This document shows positions 1 through 7,914 of a stretch of DNA of 18,313 nucleotides, in pieces (positions within the stretch are counted from its first letter, which is position 1; every line of letters begins with the position of its first letter). The stretch is from Actinobacteria bacterium UBA2184 (GTDB taxonomy: Bacteria > Actinomycetota > Coriobacteriia > Anaerosomatales > Anaerosomataceae). The position numbers were made by a program, and so were the translations under genes. The notes below the pieces were generated by a model. That model ran no database searches. It was given only the letters and a program-made list of their open reading frames with translations, and was not told the origin of the DNA. The DNA lies in contig DCVQ01000005.1 in the NCBI GenBank assembly GCA_002328745.1, positions 3,420-21,732 on the forward strand, given 5' to 3'.

Positions 1-466
1 GACCATCGGCCGCGCCGCGCGCAACGTGTCCGGCGAGGTCATCCTCTACGCCGACAAGATGACCGACTCCATGCGCACCGCCATCGAGGAGACCGAGCGG
101 CGGCGGACGCTGCAGATGGCCTTCAACACCGAGCACGGCATCGAGCCGCAGACGATACGCAAGGCCATCCACGACATCGCGCAGTATGTGCGCGAGACCG
201 AGGTCGGGCTGGAGCCGAGCGTAGACGTGGCGGCCGAGCTCGGCAAGCTCCCCCGGGAGGAGTTCGCGCGGATCCTCGCCGCGATGGAGGAGGACATGCA
301 CATGGCGGCCGAGGCGCTCGACTTCGAGAGCGCCGCGAGGCTGCGCGACCAGGTCGTGAAGCTCAAGGCCGAGGTCGAGTCGACCACCGCCGACGAGGTG
401 CTGTCCCGCCTCAAGCAGGGCGCGCGCAAGGGCTCGTCGCACGGGGTGAAGCGCCGTAAGCGGTAG
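1..466 (+). CDS. uvrB: UvrABC excinuclease subunit B, C-terminal part
   Basis: This is the 3' end of uvrB; the gene enters from the left edge and the first complete in-frame codon is at position 2. UvrB is the helicase-like damage-verification subunit of nucleotide excision repair; UvrA loads it on DNA and it then recruits UvrC. The visible part opens with TIGRAARN and continues into VILYADKMTDSM, the highly conserved end of helicase domain 2 in UvrB. A linker follows, and then a C-terminal UVR domain of about 40 residues (REEFARILAAMEEDM, then ALDFESAARLRDQV), the helical hairpin that contacts UvrC. The tail is basic (GVKRRKR) and ends in TAG at 464-466. The stop lies inside a 12-bp inverted repeat shared with the convergent gene. 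The motor domains lie outside the window. Identification is secure. Confidence 0.95.
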   Translation, partial: TIGRAARNVSGEVILYADKMTDSMRTAIEETERRRTLQMAFNTEHGIEPQTIRKAIHDIAQYVRETEVGLEPSVDVAAELGKLPREEFARILAAMEEDMHMAAEALDFESAARLRDQVVKLKAEVESTTADEVLSRLKQGARKGSSHGVKRRKR

Positions 467-483
467 TGCGCACCGCTTACGGC
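453..483. terminator. Perfect 12-bp inverted repeat, probable bidirectional terminator
   Basis: GCCGTAAGCGGT at 453-464 is the exact reverse complement of ACCGCTTACGGC at 472-483, with a 7-nt loop (AGTGCGC). The repeat spans the TAG stop of uvrB (464-466) and the TAA stop of the convergent minus-strand gene (tta at 477-479). The geometry fits a shared terminator for two converging transcripts. There is no T-run on either side, so termination may not be classical rho-independent. The final codons of both genes are part of the hairpin. Confidence 0.65.
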
Positions 484-1202
484 TCGTAGCAAGGGTCTCT
501 CGGCTGCTCCTCGATGATGGTGATGTAACCACCTTCCACCGTGAACCAGTAGTAGCGGTTGAGCAGGCAGTTCGGGTCGCCCGCCATATAGATCGCATCG
601 TAGAACTCACCGAAGCCCACCGTCTGCTTCGTCATGCCAGGTCCGTAGAAGCCGGCGGGCGGCACCGTCGGGTACGTGTACATCCATACCTTGATGGAGT
701 CGGGCTTGAGCCGATGTGATGTGATGGCGGCGCCGTCGGGTTTCGCATACCAGTAGATGGCGCGGTAGAACGCGGCATCACCTTGGCTGGTAAGCCACTC
801 GAGGGCGTCCTCGCCCGTGAGGAAGACTGCCGTGTCGATATCCACCCACAGCTCGGCCCACGCCCCGCCGCTCTCATCGCGGATGCCCTTGAGCTGCCCG
901 AAGACGCGAGGATCGGCCGGCGGGGGAGTCGGCGCGGGGGCCGGCGGCTCAGGTTCGGCCTCCGCCACCGGAGGTGCCTCGGGTTCGGCGGTGTCGGTTG
1001 CCGGCTCGTCCGTGGACGTGGTCTCGGTGGTTCCGGTCGCCTCGCTGGTGTCGCTTCCGGCGTCCGCGGCCGTGTCGGGGCCCGGGTCATCCCCGAGGCT
1101 CATGCCGAGCGCGAAGGCACCGGCGATGACGGCGAGGCCGAGCACGGCCGCCCCCACGAGCGCCAGCGTCCGCTGCTTGCGGGAGAGTTCGCTCCACTTC
1201 AT
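477..1202 (-). CDS. Membrane-anchored extracytoplasmic protein of unknown function (paralogue of the upstream gene)
   Basis: A 241-residue protein that I cannot name. A short basic N-terminus (MKWSELSRKQR) precedes a hydrophobic segment at about residues 12-36, which fits an uncleaved signal anchor with the rest outside the cell. Residues about 37-95 are a low-complexity linker rich in Asp, Glu, Thr, Pro and Ala. The remaining 140 residues look globular (GGAWAELWVDIDTAVFLTG, YRAIYWYAKPDG, ending near YYWFTVEGGYITIIEEQ). They contain two cysteines near the C-terminus that could form a disulfide. The C-terminal domain resembles that of the upstream gene: VDIDTAVFLTG against LDYIQFLTG, and YYWFTVEGGYITIIEEQ against FYWVTVTDNVIVGLEQQ. 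An AGGAGG-type ribosome binding site (cctcct at 1208-1213) overlaps the upstream stop, so the two are cotranscribed and probably coupled. There is no catalytic motif. Confidence 0.85.
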   Translation of the reverse strand: MKWSELSRKQRTLALVGAAVLGLAVIAGAFALGMSLGDDPGPDTAADAGSDTSEATGTTETTSTDEPATDTAEPEAPPVAEAEPEPPAPAPTPPPADPRVFGQLKGIRDESGGAWAELWVDIDTAVFLTGEDALEWLTSQGDAAFYRAIYWYAKPDGAAITSHRLKPDSIKVWMYTYPTVPPAGFYGPGMTKQTVGFGEFYDAIYMAGDPNCLLNRYYWFTVEGGYITIIEEQPRDPCYEP

Positions 1203-1211
1203 GAGAGCCTC

Positions 1212-1877
<666 letters not shown>

Positions 1878-1907
1878 AACGACCACCTCCCCGTGGACGG
1901 TACGTCA

Positions 1908-1936
1908 AGTATGTCCCCGCACGGACAGCCCGTGAA
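1908..1936 (-). promoter_or_regulatory. Putative sigma-A-type promoter for the 1877-477 operon
   Basis: On the minus strand TTCACG (1931-1936) is followed by a 17-nt spacer and CATACT (1908-1913). Each hexamer matches the TTGACA/TATAAT consensus at 4 of 6 positions and the spacing is optimal. The predicted start of transcription would be about 20-25 nt before the ATG at 1877. This is a pattern match only. No comparably convincing promoter was seen for the divergent ABC gene in the same 149-bp gap. Confidence 0.4.
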
Positions 1937-2026
1937 GCCATTCGTCCGCAGTCGCATACGCGGGGTTTCCTTCGGGTAGTCTAAGGAGAGCGTCACGGAG
2001 CCTGTTCACCTCAAAGGAGCGGATGC

Positions 2027-2956
2027 ATGGACGTCATCAGCACTCGGTCGCTCACCAAGTTCTACGGGAAGACGCGCGGTGTGGAGGACCTCTCGATGCG
2101 CGTGCCCGAGGGGGCGGTCTACGGCTATCTGGGGCCCAACGGCTCCGGCAAGACCACCACGATCCGGTGCCTGCTCGGCATGCTCAAGCCGACCTCGGGC
2201 GAGGCGATGCTCTTCGGCCAGCCGGTGGCGCTGGACGGTTCGGCGGTGCGCGCGCGGATCGGCTACGTCGCCGGCGAGGTGCGGCTGTACGACCGCGAGA
2301 CGGGTGGGTGGCACCTCGACTACGTCGCCGGTTTCCGCGGGGGCCACGGACGTCTCGAGAAGGATCTGCTCGAGCGGTTCGAGTTCGATCCGTCGAAGCG
2401 CGTGCGCGAGCTTTCGAAGGGCAACAAGCAGAAGCTCGCGCTCATCCTCGGCATGGCGCACGATCCGGACCTGCTCATCCTCGACGAGCCGACGAGCGGG
2501 CTCGACCCCCTCAACCAGGAAGCGGTCTACAGCGTCATCGACGAGCGCGTGGCCGAGGGCCGCACGGTGTTCCTCTCCAGCCACGTGCTCTCCGAAGTCG
2601 AGCGGGTGTGCGAGCGCGTCGGCATCATCCGGCTCGGCCATCTCGTTGCCGAGGAGAGCGTGAAGGAGCTGCTCGGCAAGCGCCTGCGACAGGTGCAGGT
2701 GACCTTCGCGCAACCCACGGCCCCGTCCTTCCTGGCGGGTCTGCCGGGGGTCGACAACGTGCTCGCGGTGAGCGAGACGGTCTTCACCGCGCGGGCGCGC
2801 GGCGACGCCGTCGACGCTCTGCTCAAGCACCTGGCCACCACGAGGGTCGCCGATCTGAGCATCCAGCAGGCGAGTCTGGAGGACGTCTTCCTGGAGTTCT
2901 ACCGGGAGCGTGACGCTTCACCGGACGCCGAAGCCGAGAGGGAGGAGTCGCGATGA
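2027..2956 (+). CDS. ABC transporter ATP-binding protein (ABC-2 exporter type)
   Basis: A 309-residue ATPase that would power the permease encoded immediately downstream. Motifs in order: Walker A GPNGSGKT at residues 36-43; a divergent signature LSKGNKQK at 129-136, where LSGGQ is usual; Walker B LLILDEP at 149-155 followed by TSGLDP; and the switch histidine in SSH at 184-186. The C-terminal extension ends with QASLEDVFLEFY, the characteristic end of ATPases paired with ABC-2 permeases (CcmA/NatA/BcrA-like). The start is supported by AAAGGAG at 2013-2019, 7 nt upstream. The TGA stop overlaps the permease ATG by 4 bp. The substrate cannot be read from sequence. Candidates are lipids, peptides, antibiotics or Na+. 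Coupling to a metal ATPase two genes on is suggestive but does not establish metal export. Confidence 0.93.
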   Translation: MDVISTRSLTKFYGKTRGVEDLSMRVPEGAVYGYLGPNGSGKTTTIRCLLGMLKPTSGEAMLFGQPVALDGSAVRARIGYVAGEVRLYDRETGGWHLDYVAGFRGGHGRLEKDLLERFEFDPSKRVRELSKGNKQKLALILGMAHDPDLLILDEPTSGLDPLNQEAVYSVIDERVAEGRTVFLSSHVLSEVERVCERVGIIRLGHLVAEESVKELLGKRLRQVQVTFAQPTAPSFLAGLPGVDNVLAVSETVFTARARGDAVDALLKHLATTRVADLSIQQASLEDVFLEFYRERDASPDAEAEREESR

Positions 2957-3750
2957 GCTGGACGCTGCTTCGCGCCACGATCCACCAGCGCCGCACGTCG
3001 CTCTTCTGGTTCTCGTTCGGGCTCGTGCTCTACGCCTGGCTGATGACGTGGTTCTGGCCCCAGATGGGCGGCGACAAGTACGCCGAACTCATCGAGAGCT
3101 ACCCGCCCGAACTGCTGCAGCTCTTCGGCGGCACCGAGGTGCCGATGGCCTCGCTCGGCGGCTACTTCCAGATGGAGTACCTGGGACTCATGTGGATGCT
3201 CATCGTGGCCTCCGCCCTCATCATCTACGCGATCAAGGCGTTCGCAGGCGAGATCGGCGCCGGGACGATGGAGTTCACCCTCGCGCAGCCTGTCTCACGC
3301 GTGCGGCTCGCGGTGACGCGGGTGATCGCGATGGTGGGCTACGTGGTGGTGCTCGCGATCGCCTCGTTCGTGCCCATCATGATCTTCGGCCCGCGATACG
3401 ATATCGAGCTCTCCGCGAAGACCTACCTCCTGCTCATGTCGTTCGGCGGGCTGTTCATGCTCGCGATCGGCGGGATCGCCATGCTGCTCTCATCGATGTT
3501 CCGCGATGGCGGCAAGCCGGGTTCGATCGCGGCGGGCATCCTGGTGCTGTTCTGGATCGCCGACCTGGTGGCCAACGCTTCCGAGGCCGCCGAGTTCTTC
3601 GAGCCGGTGAACCTGGTGTCCTACTGGCAGCCCGGCAAGATCATCAACGACGGCACGGTCGCCGCCGAGGCATGGTGGATCTACGCTGCTGTCGCTCTGG
3701 TGACGCTCGTGGGATCCGTCGTGGTGTTCTCCCGTAGGGACGTCGCGTGA
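2953..3750 (+). CDS. ABC-2 type transporter permease
   Basis: A 265-residue integral membrane protein with about six hydrophobic spans: near residues 15-36, 76-98, 120-143, 157-181, 190-210 and 240-258. It is the membrane half of an exporter with the preceding ATPase. Between spans 2 and 3 lies EIGAGTMEFTLAQPVSRVRL, the conserved cytoplasmic element of ABC-2 permeases (typically EREEGTLELLLSTPVSR) that contacts the ATPase. Its ATG overlaps the ATPase TGA (ATGA at 2953-2956), and its own TGA overlaps the GTG start of the metal ATPase (GTGA at 3747-3750). All three genes are therefore likely cotranscribed and translationally coupled. There is one permease gene, so the transporter is probably a homodimer. 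No substrate is inferred. Confidence 0.9.
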   Translation: MSWTLLRATIHQRRTSLFWFSFGLVLYAWLMTWFWPQMGGDKYAELIESYPPELLQLFGGTEVPMASLGGYFQMEYLGLMWMLIVASALIIYAIKAFAGEIGAGTMEFTLAQPVSRVRLAVTRVIAMVGYVVVLAIASFVPIMIFGPRYDIELSAKTYLLLMSFGGLFMLAIGGIAMLLSSMFRDGGKPGSIAAGILVLFWIADLVANASEAAEFFEPVNLVSYWQPGKIINDGTVAAEAWWIYAAVALVTLVGSVVVFSRRDVA

Positions 3751-6131
3751 CCGAGGAGCGCACAGGCTCCGCACGACGGGAGCCGCCTTACGACCTCCGC
3801 GGGCTGCTCCCCGGCACGTTCTACTGCCAGGACTGCGCGGCCCGGCTCTGCGAGCAGGTGAGCCGCCTGCCCGGCGTGCTCGAGACCGAGTGCCACATCG
3901 ACGACGGCGTGCTCGGCGTCACGTACGACCCCGCCATCGCGCGCCCAGACGAGCTCGACTCGGCCGTGGAGCGCCTGGCGTTCGAGACCACCGGGTCCGT
4001 GGGGCACGCGGCGTACCGCCTGACGGGGCTCGATTGACCCGACTGCGCGCGGACCGTGTCGAAGTCCGTACGGCAGATCCCGGGCGTGCTTGCCGCCGAC
4101 GTGAACTTCGCGAGCGGCGTGCTCGTGCTCGAATACGACGCCGAGGCCGACCCGCGGAGCCGCGTGCTGGCTGTGGTGAGCGGCGCCGGCCATACCGCCG
4201 AGTCCCTCGAGCCGGGCATCCCTCCAGCGCCGCAGTCGTGGTGGGCCCGCAACCGTGCGGAGGTGATCGTGGCGGTGTCGGGCGCGCTCATCGCGCTCGG
4301 CTGGCTGCTCGGCGCGGTCGTCGGCGACCAGGTCGCCGCGTACGCGTACGCGGCGGCGATCATCGTCGGAGGCACCATCACGTGGCGCCGCGCGGCGGTC
4401 TCGCTCGCGGCGAAGTCGCTCGACATGAACGTGCTCATGACCATCGCCGTGCTCGGCGCCGCGGCCATCGGCGAGTGGGGCGAGGGCGCCACGGTCATCT
4501 TCCTGTTCGCGCTGGGCGGGGCGCTGGAATCGCGCTCGCTCGCTCGCACGAGGCGCTCGATCCGCGACCTCATGGGGCTCGCCCCGCAGCAGGCGCGCGT
4601 GCGGCGCGGCACCGCCGAGGTGATGCTGCCGCTCGCCGACGTGCGCGTCGGCGAGGTCGTGGTCGTGCGCCCCGGCGAGCGCGTGCCGCTCGATGGCGTG
4701 CTCCTGCGCGGCGTCTCGGCGTTCGACGAGTCGGCCATCACGGGCGAGTCGGTTCCCGCCGACAAGTCCGAGGGCGAGGCGGTCTACGCGGGCACGCTCA
4801 ACACCACCGGGCTGGTCGAGGTGCGGACGAGCGCGCTCGCCAGCGACGGGACGCTCAGGCGGATCGTGCAACTGGTGGAGACGGCGCAGGCCTCACGCGC
4901 ACCGGTCCAGCGGCTGGTCGACCGGTTCAGCCGCTACTACACGCCCGCGGTGATCGCGCTTGCGGTGGCGATCGCGGTGGGCGTGCCCCTTCTCGGCTCG
5001 CTCGGCGCGCCGTGGGGCGGCTTCGGCGAGTGGCGCGAGTGGGCGTACCGTGCGCTGGTGCTGCTCGTGGTGTCGTGCCCGTGCGCGCTCGTGATCTCAA
5101 CGCCGGTGGCCATCGTCTCGGCCATCGCGCGGGCGACGCGCGACGGCGTGCTCGTGAAGGGCGGCGCGTTCCTCGAGCTCGCGGGGACGGCTCGCGCGGT
5201 GGCGTTCGACAAGACCGGCACGCTCACGCACGGCAGGCCGCGTCTGGTGCGGACTCTCACCTTCGGTGGCAGCGAGCACGACGCGCTGCGCGATGCGGCG
5301 GCGCTCGAGGCGCACTCCAACCACCCGCTTGCGCGCGCGATCGTCGAGGCAGCCGCCTCCCGGGAACCCGTGCCCGTCGAGGACCTCGTCGAGACAGCCG
5401 GTCTCGGCGTCTCCGGTACCGTGGAGGGGCGGCCGCTCGCGATCGGGTCGCTGCGCCGCGCGATGGCCTCGGGCGGGATCGGACAGGGAGCGCGCGATGC
5501 GGCCGACGCGCTCGAGTCCGACGGTCTCACGGTGCTCGTGCTCTCGGAGGGCGATGCGGAGAGCGGCAGGACGGTCGCACTCTTCGGCCTTGCCGATGAG
5601 GTCCGCGCCGAAGCGCCGGGAGTGATGGCGGCCCTGCGCGACGCGGGCATCGAGCACGTCGTGATGCTCACCGGGGACAACGAGCGGGTCGCGGCGCGCA
5701 TCGCCGCGACCGCGGGCATCCGGGAGTACCGCGCCGCGCTGCTGCCCGCCGACAAGACGGACGCGGTGCGCGACATCCGCGAGCGCTTCGGTGGCGTGGT
5801 GATGGTCGGCGACGGCATCAACGACGCGCCGGCGCTCGCGACGGCCGACGTCGGCATCGCGATGGCGGCGATGGGAAGCGACACCGCCATCGAGACCGCG
5901 GACGTGGCGCTGATGCGCGACGACCTTGCCGCCGTGCCGCGCTTCCTCGCGCTCGGCAGGCGCACGATGGCGATCATCCGGCAGAACGTCGCGCTCTCCA
6001 TCGGCGTGAAGGCGCTCGTGCTCGCCCTCGCGCTCGCCGGGAAGGCCACGCTGTGGATGGCGGTGTTCGCCGATACCGGCATGGCGCTCATCGTCATCGC
6101 GAACGGACTGCGGCTGCTGCGCGACCGGTAG
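3747..6131 (+). CDS. P1B-type heavy-metal ATPase (Zn/Cd/Pb class) with two HMA domains; candidate selenoprotein, Sec97 encoded by TGA at 4035-4037
   Basis: Read through one in-frame TGA, this is a 794-residue metal-exporting ATPase. A routine gene caller would split it into a 96-aa ORF (3747-4037) and a 691-aa ORF (4056-6131) in the same frame. HMA domain 1 carries CQDC at residues 27-30. HMA domain 2 reads LTGLD-U97-PDC100-ARTVSKSVRQIPGV, so the TGA replaces the first cysteine of CPDC, 70 residues after Cys27. The core is intact: TGES at 332-335, CPC at 444-446 in the ion-path helix, phosphorylated Asp488 in DKTGTLT, a nucleotide-binding HP in HSNHPLA, and GDGIND at 688-693. The last helices contain a lysine (SIGVKAL) and FADTGMALIV, features of the Zn2+/Cd2+/Pb2+ (CadA/ZntA) subclass. 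The GTG start overlaps the permease stop, with TAGGGA 6 nt upstream. The GTG at 4056 has no ribosome binding site. A nonsense mutation is the main alternative. Confidence 0.85.
4035..4037 (+). other. In-frame TGA proposed to encode selenocysteine (Sec97)
   Basis: TGA follows CTC GAT and precedes CCC GAC TGC, giving L-D-U-P-D-C. Gap-free alignment of the two HMA domains puts Cys27 of CQDC opposite this codon. Flanking identities include Asp, Cys and Ala right after it, then PGVL, GVL and YD. Five other genes in the window end in TGA (ABC ATPase, permease, small protein at 6203, larE, amtB), so TGA is not reassigned to an amino acid in this genome. Recoding here would have to be local. Confidence 0.75.
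4043..4076 (+). promoter_or_regulatory. SECIS-like stem-loop downstream of the in-frame TGA
   Basis: Upper stem: G4049-C4054 pairs with G4064-T4069 (GCGGAC with GTCCGT, including one G-U pair). The apical loop is the 9-nt CGUGUCGAA at 4055-4063. Below it lie a C48/A70 mismatch, a G47-C71 pair and one bulged G (4072). The lower stem is CTGC (4043-4046) with GCAG (4073-4076). The loop begins 17 nt after the TGA and has G at its second position followed by U. Bacterial SECIS elements are known to sit inside the coding region just after UGA, with the loop about 16-37 nt away and a G in the first two loop positions. This one meets both rules. The hairpin also covers the GTG at 4056, making internal initiation there less likely. 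Confidence 0.7.
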
Positions 6132-6202
6132 GGGCACGAGAGGGAGTGCGGACCCGGGCGTCGAATCCCTTATCGGGGAACGAAAGCGACGGAGGCGGAC
6201 AG

Positions 6203-6544
6203 ATGACCGACGACGTGATGCGGTTCTTTGCGGCGTGGATGCTCACCCACGAGGCGGCCGACGAGGGCCTGAAGGCCGCGGTGTCTCGTGGCGACGCGGC
6301 GGGGCCGGGCGGCATGAGCGGCGGTCCGGACGCGTTCGTGGACGGCCTGGCGGCGCTCGTGGCCGAGGAGAAGGAGAAGCTCAAGGCGGCGCTCGAGGCC
6401 CGGGCGCGCGGCGAGGAGCCTCTCGACACGGGGCAGCGCGACCCGGCGCTCGACGAACTGCGCTTCGAGGTCGGCGAGATGCGCGGGCGACTCGACGCGA
6501 TCGAGGCCCAGCTTGAGACGATCCTCCGCACGCTGCGCGGGTGA
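6203..6544 (+). CDS. Small coiled-coil protein, possibly phasin-like, upstream of ubiB-family gene
   Basis: A 113-residue protein. The ATG at 6203 is chosen because GGAGG (6191-6195) stands 7 nt upstream; the longer in-frame ORF runs back into the metal ATPase gene without a site. The N-terminus (MRFFAAWMLTHEAADEGLKAAV) looks helical. A Gly-rich break near residues 33-43 follows, then an acidic/basic helix (ALVAEEKEKLKAALEARARG). A C-terminal heptad-like segment (DELRFEVGEMRGRLDAIEAQL) should form a coiled coil. There are no cysteines, no signal peptide and no enzyme motif. The helix-break-helix-coiled-coil layout next to an AarF/UbiB gene recalls small phasin-like proteins, but I base that on general resemblance only. 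It ends 11 nt before the next start and is probably in one operon with it. Confidence 0.75.
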   Translation: MTDDVMRFFAAWMLTHEAADEGLKAAVSRGDAAGPGGMSGGPDAFVDGLAALVAEEKEKLKAALEARARGEEPLDTGQRDPALDELRFEVGEMRGRLDAIEAQLETILRTLRG

Positions 6545-6555
6545 GGGAGGCCGCT

Positions 6556-7914
6556 ATGGGCTCCCGCGAGCGGCAGATCACGCTCACCATCGCGCGCCGG
6601 CTGGCGGGCGCGCTCCCGGCGGCGCGCTTCGGGCTCGCCCCCGGGCGGGTGCGGCGCGCGGCATGGGCGCGAGCGCTCCGGCGCTCCTTCGAGGACCTCG
6701 GCCCGGCGTTCGTGAAGCTGGGACAGCTGATCTCGGTGCGGCCGGACGAGTTCTCCGACGAGCTGGTCGCCGAGATGGAGTCGCTGCAGGACAGCGTGCC
6801 GCCGCTTCCGGCCGCGGCCATCCGCGAGGTGATCCAAGCCGAGTTCGGCGCGGATGCCGACGCGCTCTGGGACGGCTTCGACGACGAGCCCGTCGCCTCG
6901 GCGTCCATCGCGCAGGTCCATCGCGCCCGGCTGCGCGAGGCGTACCGGCCGGTGTGGGGCGACGTGCTGCCCGCGGGGGCCGACGTGGCGGTGAAGGTCG
7001 TCCGTCCGGGCGCGGAGGCCACGGTCCGGGGCGACTTGGCGATCGCGCGGCGCATGGCCGAAGGGCTCGTGCGACGGCGTCTCGTGCGGCGGGTCGACCC
7101 CGTCGCGCTGCTCGATGAGTTCGCCGAGAGCCTGGATCGCGAGCTCGATCTCCGGCGCGAGGGCCGCTTCTCGGACCGCTTCCGCTTCGACTTCCGCGAT
7201 GACGCGCGGGTGACGTCGCCGCGCGTGGTGTGGAGCCGTACGACCGCGCGCGTGCTCACGATGGAGTTCGTGGAAGGCTGGCGGCTCTCGGAGATCGACG
7301 CGGCCCGCGCGGCGGGCGTGGACTGCTTCGCGCTTGCGGTGCACGGGGCCACGGCTTTCATGCGGCAGGTGTTCGTCTACGGTCGCTATCACGCCGATCT
7401 GCATCCCGCGAACCTCTTCGTCACGCCCGAGGGCAGGATCGCGTACCTCGACTTCGGCATCGTGGGGTACCTCACGCCGGCCGAGCGCGTGAACATCACG
7501 CAGGTGATGGCGGCGCTCGTCTACCGCGACGCCGAGCGCGCGCTACGCTACTCGGACGCGCTCGGGGTGCACGTCCCGGCCGATCGGGTGGAGGCCGTGC
7601 GCTCCGGGCTCGGCCGCCTCCTCGACGGCACGACGCGCGCGGACGGCACGCGCGACTTCGCGCACTTCGGCCTCGGCTTCCTGCGGCTGCTCGGCGCGAA
7701 CGGCGTGGCGGTGCCGTCGGGGTACGGGCTGCTCATCAAGTCGCTTGCGACCGTGGAAGGCGTGGCGCGGGCGCTCTACCCCGAGATCGATATCGTCGAC
7801 ACGGCGCGGCCGTTCACCACGCGCGTTCTGGGTGCGGCGATGGGCGATCCGGCGCGCTTGCGCGAGCGGCTGCCGGCGGCCCTGCGCGCCGCGCTTCGCG
7901 AGCTCACCGCGTAG
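6556..7914 (+). CDS. UbiB/AarF/ADCK-family atypical kinase-like protein
   Basis: A 452-residue member of the ABC1/ADCK/UbiB family. These atypical protein-kinase-fold ATPases support isoprenoid-lipid or quinone metabolism in several organisms. Diagnostic motifs: the KxGQ motif as FVKLGQLIS (KLGQ at residues 54-57) followed by VRPDEFSDELVAEMESLQD; the Ala-rich nucleotide loop ASASIAQVH; VAVKVVRPG with the ATP-binding lysine; the catalytic YHADLHPANLF at 278-288; and the metal-binding DFG at 299-301. The C-terminus stops soon after the kinase fold, without the two transmembrane helices many bacterial UbiB proteins carry, so this one may be soluble or rely on a partner. I chose ATG 6556 because GGGAGG (6545-6550) precedes it by 5 nt; GTG 6541 overlaps the preceding stop and has no site. 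No ubiquinone or menaquinone gene is nearby, so the lipid target is unknown. Confidence 0.92.
   Translation: MGSRERQITLTIARRLAGALPAARFGLAPGRVRRAAWARALRRSFEDLGPAFVKLGQLISVRPDEFSDELVAEMESLQDSVPPLPAAAIREVIQAEFGADADALWDGFDDEPVASASIAQVHRARLREAYRPVWGDVLPAGADVAVKVVRPGAEATVRGDLAIARRMAEGLVRRRLVRRVDPVALLDEFAESLDRELDLRREGRFSDRFRFDFRDDARVTSPRVVWSRTTARVLTMEFVEGWRLSEIDAARAAGVDCFALAVHGATAFMRQVFVYGRYHADLHPANLFVTPEGRIAYLDFGIVGYLTPAERVNITQVMAALVYRDAERALRYSDALGVHVPADRVEAVRSGLGRLLDGTTRADGTRDFAHFGLGFLRLLGANGVAVPSGYGLLIKSLATVEGVARALYPEIDIVDTARPFTTRVLGAAMGDPARLRERLPAALRAALRELTA

Noticed and set aside
1977..1982. TAGTCT as a -10 element for the ABC operon
   Set aside because: The sequence 17 nt upstream (GCATAC) has no similarity to a -35 hexamer.
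4056..6131. P-type ATPase as a separate gene starting at GTG 4056, with 3747-4037 as an independent small gene
   Set aside because: The two pieces share one frame, the split falls inside a recognisable HMA metal-binding motif, and the GTG has no ribosome binding site and lies in a hairpin loop. It remains the fallback if no selenocysteine machinery exists.
3681..6137. Several 300-400-codon minus-strand ORFs opposite the metal ATPase
   Set aside because: They overlap each other in different frames, have His/Arg/Ser/Ala-skewed composition and no domains, so they are shadows of the plus-strand gene.
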